Below are positions 8,501-16,367 of a stretch of 64,000 bases of DNA, in pieces (positions within the stretch are counted from its first letter, which is position 1; every line of letters begins with the position of its first letter). The DNA is from a bacterium (GTDB taxonomy: Bacteria; Spirochaetota; Leptospiria; Leptospirales; Leptonemataceae). The notes under the pieces were generated by a model. The model saw only the letters and a list, made by a program, of their open reading frames with translations. It was not told the origin of the DNA and did no database searches. The stretch is taken from positions 1 to 64,000 of the forward strand of contig JANSYA010000009.1 of NCBI GenBank assembly GCA_024742665.1. The letters run 5' to 3'. Made by a program: the position numbers and the translations under genes.

Positions 8501-11500
8501 CGTAGAACGATAGTCCGTTAACAAAAGCAGAGGCTCTTCGACGAAACTGCGATACGCGCCCAGATGGTTCCGCGAATACACCGGATCGGTTTCGCGAAAG
8601 CGCGGCAGGCGGCCCTGGAATTCCTGTAGCGTCTGGCGCAACCGCTCTTCGAGACGCTGGTTGCGCATATGCCGCGGCTCTTTGCTCAGGCATTGCAGCA
8701 ATCGATTGATCAACGGTCGCGCCAGAGCCTCCGGCGTCCCGCGCGACCAGCCCGAGATGAGCGGCAGCAGCAGCTCCGCGTTCTGGCCGCTGGCGCGATA
8801 CATGCGCAGCATTTCGAATACAAGCGGACGACGATCGACGACCGCAAGCGGAGTCTCGAATCCGCACTCGCGACCGAAATGATCGAAAATCGCGGAGATC
8901 GAATAACCCGCGGAAGTTTCAGCCCCGTTATCGAAGTTCGCTTCGGCCGGGTGATTGTCAGGCTGAGCAAGCCCGGGCATTTCGCTCAGCTGCAGCAGAC
9001 TCGAAGCGCCGCTCTGGGCGAAGGCCCGCCGCAGATATAAAAAAGATCGTAGAATATTTTCGGTTTCTTTGCGCAGGAGATTATCGTTGCGAAAGACCTC
9101 GTCTTCGAAACCTTCCAGCACCCGCGTCACGTTTTCAATGATCGAACGATCCCGCACACGGCCCAGCAGCGCCGCCCGGACCACGCCCAGCAGGATGCGC
9201 GCGTGATTGCGCGAAGCCGGATCGAAAACACGTACCAGAGTATCCCGGCGTAGATGGTCCAACAAATTGCGCGATAGCCCCGGTTCGTTTCGCCCGACCG
9301 CGCGTGCCTCGATCGGCTCGGCGGCTTCGATGCCTTCGAGGGAATCGCCGCCGTGATTGCCGGCATGGTCGGCATCGCCAGCATCGTCTTCGGTATCGGC
9401 GTCGACGGCAGTGGATGCGGAGACCAGTCGGTCCGGCGAAACGACGAAGAGCACATCCCCCTCGGCGATACTGCGGCCCTGGACCAGGCCGTCGGGCGTG
9501 CGACCGAGCACCAGTCGATCCAGGCGACCCTCTTCAATTAGAAAGCTGAGCACACCGTCGCAGGGCGCAAAGACGCGCGTCTCCATCTTCATAGCGGAAA
9601 GCGTGATGACCGTCTGCCCCGCCCGGACGCGATCCCCGGGTCGCAGCACGCCGGCAGCATCGCCGCCGGAAGCCGACTCAGCCGCTGACGCTTCGCGCGA
9701 TGCCAGGGCGACGAAGCTGCCGCGAAACGGCGCCCGCACCATGCCGCTCGGATCCGGTTCGGGACCGCCGCCGTTCACAGACGAAATTCGCATGCGAAAA
9801 TAAGTTACGCGACCACCGGCTTCCGTACACCGAACCTGAGTGATGCCCGCCCGATATTCCGCACGCAAACGATAGCTGCGACCGCCGAAACGAACGCGCC
9901 GCACACGAGACTCCGCGTCGGGACCCGACTCTCGCCGGCCGCGCTGATTCTGAATGTGCAGCACGCCAGCATAACGATCGTCGACGAAAACGTAGTAGCT
10001 GCCGCCCGCGACCTGGACCAGCTCTACGCCGAGTTGCTTTCCGTGGATCGCCACGCGAAAACGCGAAGGAGCGCTTAACAGTCGCGGATCTTGAATTAGT
10101 TCGCGAAGATTCGGAGCGGAGTCGTCGCCGCCCGCATGCAATTCCCGGTAGAGTTCCGTCGCCTCCCGACGCGCGAAGGCCGCGCAACCGAAAATGGCCG
10201 CCTCGACGTTCAAGGCCGCATCGGGACCCACGTCCGCTTTGTGCAGTTCGGGATGCGCATCCAGCAGCCGATTGTCGTAATCGCCGGAACGAAAGGCGGG
10301 ATGTCGGACGATGCGCAGCAATTGGTCCAGATTCGTCGTAAGGCCTTCGATGTACAGTTCGCCCAGGGCCCGCTCCAGGCGCGAGAGAGCGACTTCGCGA
10401 TCGGGCCCCCACACGAGCAGCTTGCCGATCATGGGATCGTAGCGTCCGACGATTTCGTCGCCGGCCTGGAATCCAAAATCGCAGCGCACGCCGTCGAAGG
10501 CCGGCAATTGCATCCCGGCGATCCGTCCGGGCGCAGGCGCGTAATCCCGGAAGGCGTCCTCGGCGTACAGGCGGCACTGAATCGCGTGGGCAGCCGGCGG
10601 AGATGACGCAAGATCCAGGGGATTCCCGCTTTGACTCAGAGCCACGCCCGGCAGCTCTCGAATTTCAAAATCCGGGCGATCGAAATTTTCGATCTGCCAG
10701 GCGACCAGATCCGCGTTGCGCGAAAGATCCGTTACGGCGTACTCCACCTGCAGACGCGTATTCATTTCCAGGAAGCCGAAGCCGCCGCGCGAAGCGTCGT
10801 ATAAAAATTCCACCGTGCCCGCGCCGGCTCGATTCTCCGCGTAGCCTGAGGCCGCCGCCATACGTTCGGCCGCCGCGAATAGAGTCGCGACCTGCTCCGA
10901 ACTCAGCAGACTTTCGCCGCTTTCTTCGACTACTTTCTGATTGCGGCGCTGCACCGCGCACTTGCGAATGCCGATCGCGGCGGAGTTGAAGATCTGCACC
11001 TCGATGTGCACGGGTTCGACGATATAACGTTCCAGATAAAAGGTCGCATCGCCGTAGTTCGAATGGCCCACCCGACGCACGCTTTCGACCGCCGCCGGCA
11101 GCTCAGCCGCCTCAGATACGATCTCCATGCCCTTTCCGCCGCCGCCGGCGTTGAGCTTCAAAATCACGGGGTATCCGATCGCCTCCGCCGCAGCGCGCAC
11201 TCCCGTCAGGCACTCCTGCATCGACTGCTCGGGCCCAAAAGAGTCGCTGCCCTCGAAAATCGGCACCTGATGCTCGCGAGCCAGCGCCCGGGCGTCCAGC
11301 TTGTGACCGACGCGACGCATCACCGACGCCGGCGGGCCCATGAAAATCAAATCCGGCTCGCCCTCCTCAATGGCCGCGGGGAAATCGGGATTCTCCGACA
11401 GGAAACCGTAGCCGGGATAAATCGCATTCGCGCCACTCGAACGCGCGGCTGCGAGAATCGACGCGATATTCGTATAGTTTTCGCCGGCCCCGATCAAAAC

Positions 11501-11731
11501 GACTTCGTCGGCGCCGTCGCTCCAGGACTGATCGCGGTCGGGATCCGTGACGACCGCGACCGACTCGATTCCGGCTTCGCGCAGCGCCAGAAACCAGCGA
11601 CGCGCGATTTCGCCGCGGTTCGCCACGAGCACTTTTTGCAAACGGCGGGGCCAGCGTCCGCTTTTCGCGCCGGATGTTTCGCTGATCAGCGAATCGGCGC
11701 TGGCGTTTTTTTCTGATGTTCGCTGTTTCAC
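5534..11731 (-). CDS. Single-chain multidomain acyl-CoA (acetyl-CoA) carboxylase
   Basis: A 2,065-residue protein that should make malonyl-CoA (or a substituted malonyl-CoA) for the fab genes upstream in the operon. Order: biotin carboxylase (about 30-515; VLVANRGEIARRW, LKLNAGGGGKGMEIV, EMNTRLQVEYAVTDLS), a short linker, the biotin carrier domain with SAMKMET (Lys about 715), a long central region (about 790-1360) without motifs I know, and a carboxyltransferase half (about 1360-2030; GGARVMGAETGTADL, GFVPGTKQE). Separate bacterial ACC uses four subunits; this order and length resemble eukaryotic ACC and the single-chain long-chain acyl-CoA carboxylase of mycobacteria. The canonical QVEHPV is QVEYAV here, but the catalytic Glu-Asn-Arg stay. 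I start it at GTG 11731, which overlaps the previous stop as GTGA with GGGAG upstream; a longer frame reaches 11803. Whether acetyl- or propionyl-CoA is used cannot be told. Confidence 0.88.
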   Translation of the reverse strand: MKQRTSEKNASADSLISETSGAKSGRWPRRLQKVLVANRGEIARRWFLALREAGIESVAVVTDPDRDQSWSDGADEVVLIGAGENYTNIASILAAARSSGANAIYPGYGFLSENPDFPAAIEEGEPDLIFMGPPASVMRRVGHKLDARALAREHQVPIFEGSDSFGPEQSMQECLTGVRAAAEAIGYPVILKLNAGGGGKGMEIVSEAAELPAAVESVRRVGHSNYGDATFYLERYIVEPVHIEVQIFNSAAIGIRKCAVQRRNQKVVEESGESLLSSEQVATLFAAAERMAAASGYAENRAGAGTVEFLYDASRGGFGFLEMNTRLQVEYAVTDLSRNADLVAWQIENFDRPDFEIRELPGVALSQSGNPLDLASSPPAAHAIQCRLYAEDAFRDYAPAPGRIAGMQLPAFDGVRCDFGFQAGDEIVGRYDPMIGKLLVWGPDREVALSRLERALGELYIEGLTTNLDQLLRIVRHPAFRSGDYDNRLLDAHPELHKADVGPDAALNVEAAIFGCAAFARREATELYRELHAGGDDSAPNLRELIQDPRLLSAPSRFRVAIHGKQLGVELVQVAGGSYYVFVDDRYAGVLHIQNQRGRRESGPDAESRVRRVRFGGRSYRLRAEYRAGITQVRCTEAGGRVTYFRMRISSVNGGGPEPDPSGMVRAPFRGSFVALASREASAAESASGGDAAGVLRPGDRVRAGQTVITLSAMKMETRVFAPCDGVLSFLIEEGRLDRLVLGRTPDGLVQGRSIAEGDVLFVVSPDRLVSASTAVDADTEDDAGDADHAGNHGGDSLEGIEAAEPIEARAVGRNEPGLSRNLLDHLRRDTLVRVFDPASRNHARILLGVVRAALLGRVRDRSIIENVTRVLEGFEDEVFRNDNLLRKETENILRSFLYLRRAFAQSGASSLLQLSEMPGLAQPDNHPAEANFDNGAETSAGYSISAIFDHFGRECGFETPLAVVDRRPLVFEMLRMYRASGQNAELLLPLISGWSRGTPEALARPLINRLLQCLSKEPRHMRNQRLEERLRQTLQEFQGRLPRFRETDPVYSRNHLGAYRSFVEEPLLLLTDYRSTTVARQLALRAALAPVLRSVSGLDSDFSSPARQALPDWIPAGAVATAIQAKLANLAERYDVALVPFDPGGSGAVFRLRGLADAGDCGFVCFAWPHEGRIIAETDDDQRIVGAPNVESCVARAAAMLTACQRELEELVADDDLHIWYRLEIIACGNLSPIDLSGRDPRVWNRRNLKELASKLMLFFTRLELRLLSFDVDALQPNSGARRRLHLSFYMRGGHLRVALLVPEDPRHPYHRPGSTDPRSARLFAKGKWPAEIWAREAFDPGSAEEIRIPSIDGEDSEDGAPPVGARLYRGALSGRPAWFFLKDSRRNGGATGDREGRKFVAAAYLAYLHDAPLYVWNDGAGANIKEGMVALNRAAQGFMMNALLAGGVDYRKFFEYTRNQADPTLAELFAELDQIFGIDVESDLARKPGRPANVFLAAIGVGSSTGLDVYGSSQASIQILLDSEQSYRVLTGSSVIRSVTGEDLTNYEIGGARVMGAETGTADLIAVDRLDLLGCLRHAHELFSRDSFASPPLIIGVAEDSRPASAGDAFHEDFLQSISDSGDWLPIKAEYSGGESLLGGFLRLGGASALVLGPRTAYGATTAAAATRARELIRMAARTASHAVLVSGRIWHRSVRGEGPVGYRRYQEFVRDLGPDRRRSLLCLICTDARAVLERVELAAQADVIIFVDSEDPAADVDLTENARQLATFCVPNLRSAFNVARSLIRALENLNIHESEISATSPSVSFSSLSPGPAPELPRDASAPFDVVTNIIERVVDSESSLEFFADRDVAGCVRSLYTGLARLEGRTIAVIADQPVDGGAPDAPGTEKFRIFMEFVARFRLPLVMLSNAPGFVPGTKQERLRIQQIGGESLDVNILAENPVVSVVLNQNFGGRQIHAFSKFLRPGVAYAAFDRSILAVMGARAAFDLFHGRKYADLLAAGESEAAHQFRTAELAAFEKKSRADHDARDTGLIDIRIEDEGELRSTLVAGLALAASRLNRNR

Positions 11732-13065
11732 TCCAGGAACTCCCGCATCCCGCTCGCGCGATTCAAGCTGAGGATTTCGACCGGCGCATCGCGACCCGGG
11801 CACCCGGCTTCGCTTTCGCCTTCGCGCTCAAAATATTTGCGAGTCAGCGTCGCCGACGTGCGTCCCGGGCCGAAATCAAGCACATAGTTGAGGGCTGCTG
11901 AACTGGAAGCGAAGGCGCGCGGCGCGACCGAAGGCGGCGAAGCGAAGGTACTTTGAATCGTGCGCAAGGTCTGATCCCAATCGAGTCGACTGTGAAAAAG
12001 AATTTCAGTGAGCTCGTCGACAGGCGAAGATCCGCTGCGCATATCAGCGCCGTCAACGAAAGAAACTAACGGAATCTGAATATTAGTCCACCGATAGCGA
12101 AGACTCGTGTATGCGACGTCTTTCGCGAAGGCGCGCGAAATTTCGCGCAGATGCGGTCGCGAATGAAAGGGCGCACTGACGTCTAAATATTCCCAATCGT
12201 ACGCGAAATTGATGAAGTCTCGCAGATAACGCCGGCGAAAGCGGCAGAGGTCCGCAGGATGCCCGGCCAGAACGTTTACCGTCGGACTATTGATCAGCGC
12301 GATTCCGATTGGAAGCGAGTTTTCGCCGCGGCGCTTCGCATCGCTTCTATTGAAGGCATCGATCCAGGTTTGTAGCTGCGCAGTCGCGGCGCCGAATACG
12401 ACGGCCATCGGCGCGGGCTTTCGCCCGTCCGTGATAAGCGAAAACTCACCGTCGCGCGCAAGCAGTGCCGGCGAACGATAATCGCGCTTAATATAAACCC
12501 CGGCCATCGTAAACCAGAGCAGCCAGTCATAGCTTATCTGCAACAGACGGTCGAGTGGATCTCGAACAAACTCCGCGTCGCGCGCGGCGAAGGCGAAAAT
12601 CGACGCGGCCAGAATTCCCTGACTATGGCCGGTGACCGCAATCGTCGAACGACTCAGCTCTTCCAGAGGATAAGCGCCCCGGGCCACCGCGTACAGCAGA
12701 GCCAGCTGCAACATAGTCGTTCCCGGAAAACTGATCGGACACTCAAAGAGCGCGGCCTCCGGCGCCTCGGCGCGCCCTGTGAGCCAGTCCTTCAGCTCAA
12801 AGCCGAATGGATACAGGCAATCACGCGCCGCCCGAACGTCTGCGCGCGCCTGGACATCGCGCAGAAGATCAAAGCACATCTCAAAGAAAGGCTGGAGCTC
12901 CGCCTGGTTTTCGCGATATATGCGGCGAAGCTCCGGCAGAAAAGAATTCCCCTGCCCGCCGAACTGGATCAGAAAGCGCGCTTCTCCCGCCTCCGCCATC
13001 CGGCGCAAGCGCGGGATACCGTCCGCGGCACCCGCCTCGGGGGCGATCAGTGACGTGCGACTCAC
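11728..13065 (-). CDS. Fungal-FAS-like acyltransferase (GHSQG serine)
   Basis: A 445-residue acyltransferase-fold protein. The N-terminus has FLIQFGGQGNSFLPEL, the entry motif of FabD/AT domains. The nucleophile sits in VTGHSQGILAAS (Ser about 148), and SAPFHSRPHL carries the likely catalytic His. GHSQG rather than the bacterial GHSLG is the form found in the beta subunit of fungal fatty-acid synthase and related FAS-I and starter-unit transacylases. Because the operon also has a normal FabD, this second enzyme probably loads or unloads a different acyl group: a starter, or the finished chain to CoA. The GTG start at 13065 overlaps the upstream stop as GTGA, with AGGAG seven bases before it. 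The product transferred is inference. Confidence 0.75.
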   Translation of the reverse strand: MSRTSLIAPEAGAADGIPRLRRMAEAGEARFLIQFGGQGNSFLPELRRIYRENQAELQPFFEMCFDLLRDVQARADVRAARDCLYPFGFELKDWLTGRAEAPEAALFECPISFPGTTMLQLALLYAVARGAYPLEELSRSTIAVTGHSQGILAASIFAFAARDAEFVRDPLDRLLQISYDWLLWFTMAGVYIKRDYRSPALLARDGEFSLITDGRKPAPMAVVFGAATAQLQTWIDAFNRSDAKRRGENSLPIGIALINSPTVNVLAGHPADLCRFRRRYLRDFINFAYDWEYLDVSAPFHSRPHLREISRAFAKDVAYTSLRYRWTNIQIPLVSFVDGADMRSGSSPVDELTEILFHSRLDWDQTLRTIQSTFASPPSVAPRAFASSSAALNYVLDFGPGRTSATLTRKYFEREGESEAGCPGRDAPVEILSLNRASGMREFLE

Positions 13066-13850
13066 GCGGATTCTCCTGACATTTGCGCGAAGGCGACGGG
13101 AACCGCGCCCGCAAGCCAGGCGCCATCGTGACTCAAACTGATGGGCATCCTTTGATTTTCGCCGCGAAAGCATCGCCGCCGGCGCGTAGAATCTCGGCGC
13201 GCTATGCGACGATAGCGATAGCGCAGCCAGGGCGCACAGCCTGTCGCACGCCCGCCGTGAATCGAAAGCATCGCCTGCGATAGCGGCGACAGGCGACGAC
13301 CGACGCCGGCCAAAACCATTTCGCGCACAGCTTCAGATTCATTTACCGGGCCTTGCTGTCGGCGGGCGATCCATACGCTCGGCGGCGGTACTCGAAGATG
13401 ATGACAGAGCGCGTGCACCCACCCCGCGCCATGACGATAGCGTATCGTAAACTCGGAGTCGCCGGAAAAAATAGCCCCGGCAAGCGATACGCGAGCGGCC
13501 GTGATGCGCGCATCCGGCGAAATTTCAATTTGTTGCGGCGTAAAATCCAACAACGGATGCGAGCGTCTAAAGCCCGCGGCGGCGCCGGCGCTCGACGCGG
13601 CGTCGCGCAGCATGGCCTGCGAATATCGCGTTTTGAACACCGCCTCTTTCGCCGCCCAGAGACTCCAGAGAGCGCGATGACGTCTCCGAATCGAATCGCC
13701 AGCGTAGGCCGCCAGCCAGTCTCGTTCCCAGGGCGTGCATACGCGCTCCACGAAACGCGCGTAAAATCTTGCGGCGTCCGGCGGATTCGCGGCGCGCAAG
13801 TCGACGATATCGCTGCCCGCCGCACACTCCAGATAAGATTGCAAATTCAT
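13062..13850 (-). CDS. 4'-phosphopantetheinyl transferase (Sfp/AcpS superfamily)
   Basis: A 262-residue protein with both Mg-binding motifs of the family: GSDIVDL near residue 12 and SLWAAKEAVFK near residue 65. It would transfer the phosphopantetheine arm of CoA to the ACP encoded two genes upstream. It is longer than AcpS (~125) and closer to the Sfp size class; the last ~90 residues are Arg-rich and match nothing I know, although MPISLSHDGAWLAGA is an SxSHD-type motif found near the N-terminus of other family members, suggesting a permuted or extended layout. It is separated by 6 bp from the PlsC gene before it and overlaps the acyltransferase start after it. Confidence 0.78.
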   Translation of the reverse strand: MNLQSYLECAAGSDIVDLRAANPPDAARFYARFVERVCTPWERDWLAAYAGDSIRRRHRALWSLWAAKEAVFKTRYSQAMLRDAASSAGAAAGFRRSHPLLDFTPQQIEISPDARITAARVSLAGAIFSGDSEFTIRYRHGAGWVHALCHHLRVPPPSVWIARRQQGPVNESEAVREMVLAGVGRRLSPLSQAMLSIHGGRATGCAPWLRYRYRRIARRDSTRRRRCFRGENQRMPISLSHDGAWLAGAVPVAFAQMSGESA

Positions 13851-13856
13851 ACAGCT

Positions 13857-14693
13857 TCAGGCGGCGACGCTCTCCGCGGAATCCGATGCGACATCAGCCG
13901 TGGCATTGCGCGAAAAAAATTCGGCTTCTAAGGCTGCGATTTCGCGCGCAATGCCGCGACTGATTTCGCGAGCGCCGCGCAGCCCGGCCAGTTCCGTACG
14001 CAAAGCAGACGCCGACAGAGTCTGCGTGGAAATATGAAAGCGCTCGCCCCGGGCGGGCAGATCGGAATGCCGCGCTTGTTTCAAGCCGCGCAAATACACG
14101 CAGAATACGCGACAGTTCGGCACGGCCTGCACCAGACGGCCGGCCCCGTACGTAATTTCATCTGCGCGAAACCGGCCGGTGCGCGAACGTGCGCCTTCCG
14201 GAAAGAGCATCACGTATTCCCCGGTCGATAGCAGATCGCGCAACTGATCGAAGATCCCCTCAATGTGTTCGCGATCTCCCTGTCGATCGATGGGCAGACA
14301 CTTCGCAAGATAAGTCACGGCGCGCTGCCAGAAACTATGGGCGAAATTTTCGACGGCGGGCACATTCCAGCACAGACGCGCGAAGCGCCGCGTGTATGCG
14401 AAGGGTCCGGCGAAAGCCCAGAGCATGATCACGGAATCGATCATCGTCAGATGATTCGCGCAAACCAGCACGGGATCCCTGCTCTGGCCGAGCTCGCGAA
14501 ATTCGCGACGAACGCGACGCAGATCTTCCGGATCGATCCGATAGCCCATAACGAAACGCATAGCCGAAGCCAGCACAATATATAGCAGCGGGAACACCAG
14601 ACGACCCAGCATACGCTGGATACGCAGATGCGTCGGGAGCGTGGCACGGCTCCCGGCGCATTTACTCTGAGTGGAAGCAGCGGCGGCGTTCAT
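13857..14693 (-). CDS. PlsC-like 1-acylglycerol-3-phosphate acyltransferase
   Basis: A 278-residue membrane acyltransferase. An N-terminal hydrophobic helix (about residues 30-50) precedes the catalytic NHLTMIDSVIM (NHx4D-type motif) and the substrate motif FPEGARSRTGRF. Enzymes of this kind move an acyl chain from acyl-ACP or acyl-CoA to lysophosphatidate or another lyso-lipid. In this operon, directly after the ACP (TAATG overlap), it could channel the operon's own fatty acid into a membrane lipid. The acceptor is not determinable from the sequence. Confidence 0.85.
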   Translation of the reverse strand: MNAAAASTQSKCAGSRATLPTHLRIQRMLGRLVFPLLYIVLASAMRFVMGYRIDPEDLRRVRREFRELGQSRDPVLVCANHLTMIDSVIMLWAFAGPFAYTRRFARLCWNVPAVENFAHSFWQRAVTYLAKCLPIDRQGDREHIEGIFDQLRDLLSTGEYVMLFPEGARSRTGRFRADEITYGAGRLVQAVPNCRVFCVYLRGLKQARHSDLPARGERFHISTQTLSASALRTELAGLRGAREISRGIAREIAALEAEFFSRNATADVASDSAESVAA

Positions 14694-14953
14694 TAGCCCG
14701 CCTGTTTGGTCAGCATCCCGGAAATCATATCCGCGGCCTTGCCGACGGTCTGCACTTCGCGGGCGTCGTCGTCTCCGATTTCAATATCGAATTCGTCTTC
14801 AAATGCCAGGATCACGTCCACCAGGCGAGAGCTGTTCACTTTCAAATCCGTTAAGATCTTCGTATCGACGTTCGCCGCGGCGAGCGCCTCTTTGTCTTTC
14901 GCATAGGGGCTGAGAATCTCGACCACTTTCTGCATTACATCTTGATTAGCCAT
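14693..14953 (-). CDS. Acyl carrier protein
   Basis: An 86-residue acidic, helical carrier protein. In place of the usual DSL around the phosphopantetheine serine it has LKVNSSRLVDVILAFEDEF; aligning the acidic helix II puts the prosthetic group on Ser 41 (the first Ser after Asn). NSSR instead of DSLD suggests a specialised ACP rather than the housekeeping one, though I recall similar sites in Leptospira and Bacteroidetes proteins. The start has a strong ribosome site (GAGGT, six bases before ATG), fitting the need for high ACP levels. It follows a 79-bp gap that contains a hairpin. Confidence 0.88.
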   Translation of the reverse strand: MANQDVMQKVVEILSPYAKDKEALAAANVDTKILTDLKVNSSRLVDVILAFEDEFDIEIGDDDAREVQTVGKAADMISGMLTKQAG

Positions 14954-14971
14954 TCTTGTACCTCAATTGGA

Positions 14972-14991
14972 TTCGCCGGCATATCGGCGAA
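14972..14991 (-). promoter_or_regulatory. Hairpin between ketosynthase and ACP genes
   Basis: TTCGCCG and CGGCGAA form a 7-bp stem with a 6-nt loop, a few bases before the ACP ribosome site and without a T-run. It is the only sizeable gap in the operon. An mRNA-processing or stabilising structure that raises ACP expression over its neighbours is a reasonable guess. Confidence 0.4.
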
Positions 14992-15032
14992 GCTTATTAC
15001 GAACCCGTCGGGTCCGCTAGTTTTAGTTTAAG

Positions 15033-16367
15033 TCAATTTTGTTCGTGTAGATCGAAGCGGCGAAAGACGACGCAGCCATTCACGTCGCCGAAGCCGAAGC
15101 TGGCCTTGGCTATCGTGCGCAGACGCTGTTCGCGAGTTTCGCGTACGATGCTGACGGCGTACGGCTCGATCCGCTCGTGTAAATCTTCGCAGTTCAAAGA
15201 AGCGTGCAGGAAACCGCGCGACAGTTGCAACAGGGCCGCGACGCTTTCCTGACTGCCGGCGGCGCCAAGGCCGTGACCGATCAAAGACTTCGTGCTGTTG
15301 ATCGGCGGCAAACGATCCGGCTCGACGCCCAGAGCCAGCGCCCAATTTTCGATTTCGAAGGGATCCGCGAAGGTCCCGGTAAGATGCCCGTTGATCGCGT
15401 CGAGATCCCCCGCCGCGACGCCGGAGCGCGCGAGGGCCAGGCGAATGCAATTCTGAACCGCCGTACAATTCGGCGCAGTCATGCTCCCGCCCTGACGATG
15501 GCCGCCGCTGTTAACCGCGCCGCCGATAATTTCGCCATAGATCCGCGAAACTCCCCGCCGCAGCGCGCTTTCCAGATCTTCCAGAATTAAAATCCCGGCG
15601 CCGGAGCCCGGAACGAATCCACCTGCGCTCGCACTGAGCGGGCGCGAAGCCCGCGCCGGGTCTTCGTTAAACGCCGAAGACAGCACGCGCATGCTATCGA
15701 AACCGCCCCACATGTGCGGGTCGGAACCCTCGACGCTGCCGGCGATCATGCGATTCGCGTAGCCGTCTTTGATCCGCTGATAGGCAAGCACCAGCGCTTC
15801 CGTGCCGGTGTTGCACGCGCTGGAATTCGTCGTGACTTCGTTGCCGAGCGCAAAGGTCCCGGCGAGTTTCGCCGATACGCTGCTGGCCATCACCTGTTCG
15901 ACGACCGTGCCGCCCAAGCGCCGCACGCGCCCCTGCCCGACTAAAGGCACGACCCGGTTCGCGATCACGTCCATGCCGCTCATGCCGAGTCCGACGATCG
16001 CGCCGGTGTCGACGTCCACTCGATCGTCGCCAGAGTCCGGAACTTCCAGGCCCGCGTCGCGCCAGGCGTCGATCGCGGCGATCCCGCCGTAGATCATATT
16101 TTCGTTCATCGATAACAGCTCGTCTTCGCGGAAGTACTCCGGAGCCTTTTCGATCAGGCCTTCCGGCACGCCGCCGACGCGGCAGGCGAATTTGAGCTCT
16201 TCCAGACGCGGAATAAATCGGATGCCGCTTTCGCCGGCCCGCAGCGCCGCCTCGTATGCCTGCAAGCCATGCGCGTTCGGCGCGACGATACCCATGCCGG
16301 TCACGACGACCCGACGATTGTTTTGGCTTATATGATTCGTATGGTTCGTATGATTTGCATTGCTCAT
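15033..16367 (-). CDS. Beta-ketoacyl-ACP synthase (FabF-type)
   Basis: A 444-residue condensing enzyme of the KAS II family. The active-site Cys is in TTNSSACNTGTEA (Cys about 185); INGHLTGT and STKSLIGHGLGAAGS supply the two His and the Lys. It should elongate acyl-ACP with malonyl-ACP. The N-terminus is odd: NHTNHTNH, encoded by a 9-bp tandem repeat, precedes the normal RRVVVTGMGIVAPNA. The start at 16367 overlaps the dehydratase stop as ATGA. No KAS III (FabH) gene is seen in this operon, so priming must use another route, perhaps the GHSQG acyltransferase. Confidence 0.88.
   Translation of the reverse strand: MSNANHTNHTNHISQNNRRVVVTGMGIVAPNAHGLQAYEAALRAGESGIRFIPRLEELKFACRVGGVPEGLIEKAPEYFREDELLSMNENMIYGGIAAIDAWRDAGLEVPDSGDDRVDVDTGAIVGLGMSGMDVIANRVVPLVGQGRVRRLGGTVVEQVMASSVSAKLAGTFALGNEVTTNSSACNTGTEALVLAYQRIKDGYANRMIAGSVEGSDPHMWGGFDSMRVLSSAFNEDPARASRPLSASAGGFVPGSGAGILILEDLESALRRGVSRIYGEIIGGAVNSGGHRQGGSMTAPNCTAVQNCIRLALARSGVAAGDLDAINGHLTGTFADPFEIENWALALGVEPDRLPPINSTKSLIGHGLGAAGSQESVAALLQLSRGFLHASLNCEDLHERIEPYAVSIVRETREQRLRTIAKASFGFGDVNGCVVFRRFDLHEQN

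Noticed and set aside
11732..11803. Longer N-terminus for the carboxylase (start 11803)
   Set aside because: It would overlap the previous gene by 76 bp, whereas GTG 11731 gives the GTGA overlap and a good ribosome site seen elsewhere in the operon.
13066..13173. Longer N-terminus for the GHSQG acyltransferase (start 13173)
   Set aside because: The extra codons are Arg-rich readout of the upstream gene in another frame; GTG 13065 has AGGAG and a GTGA overlap.
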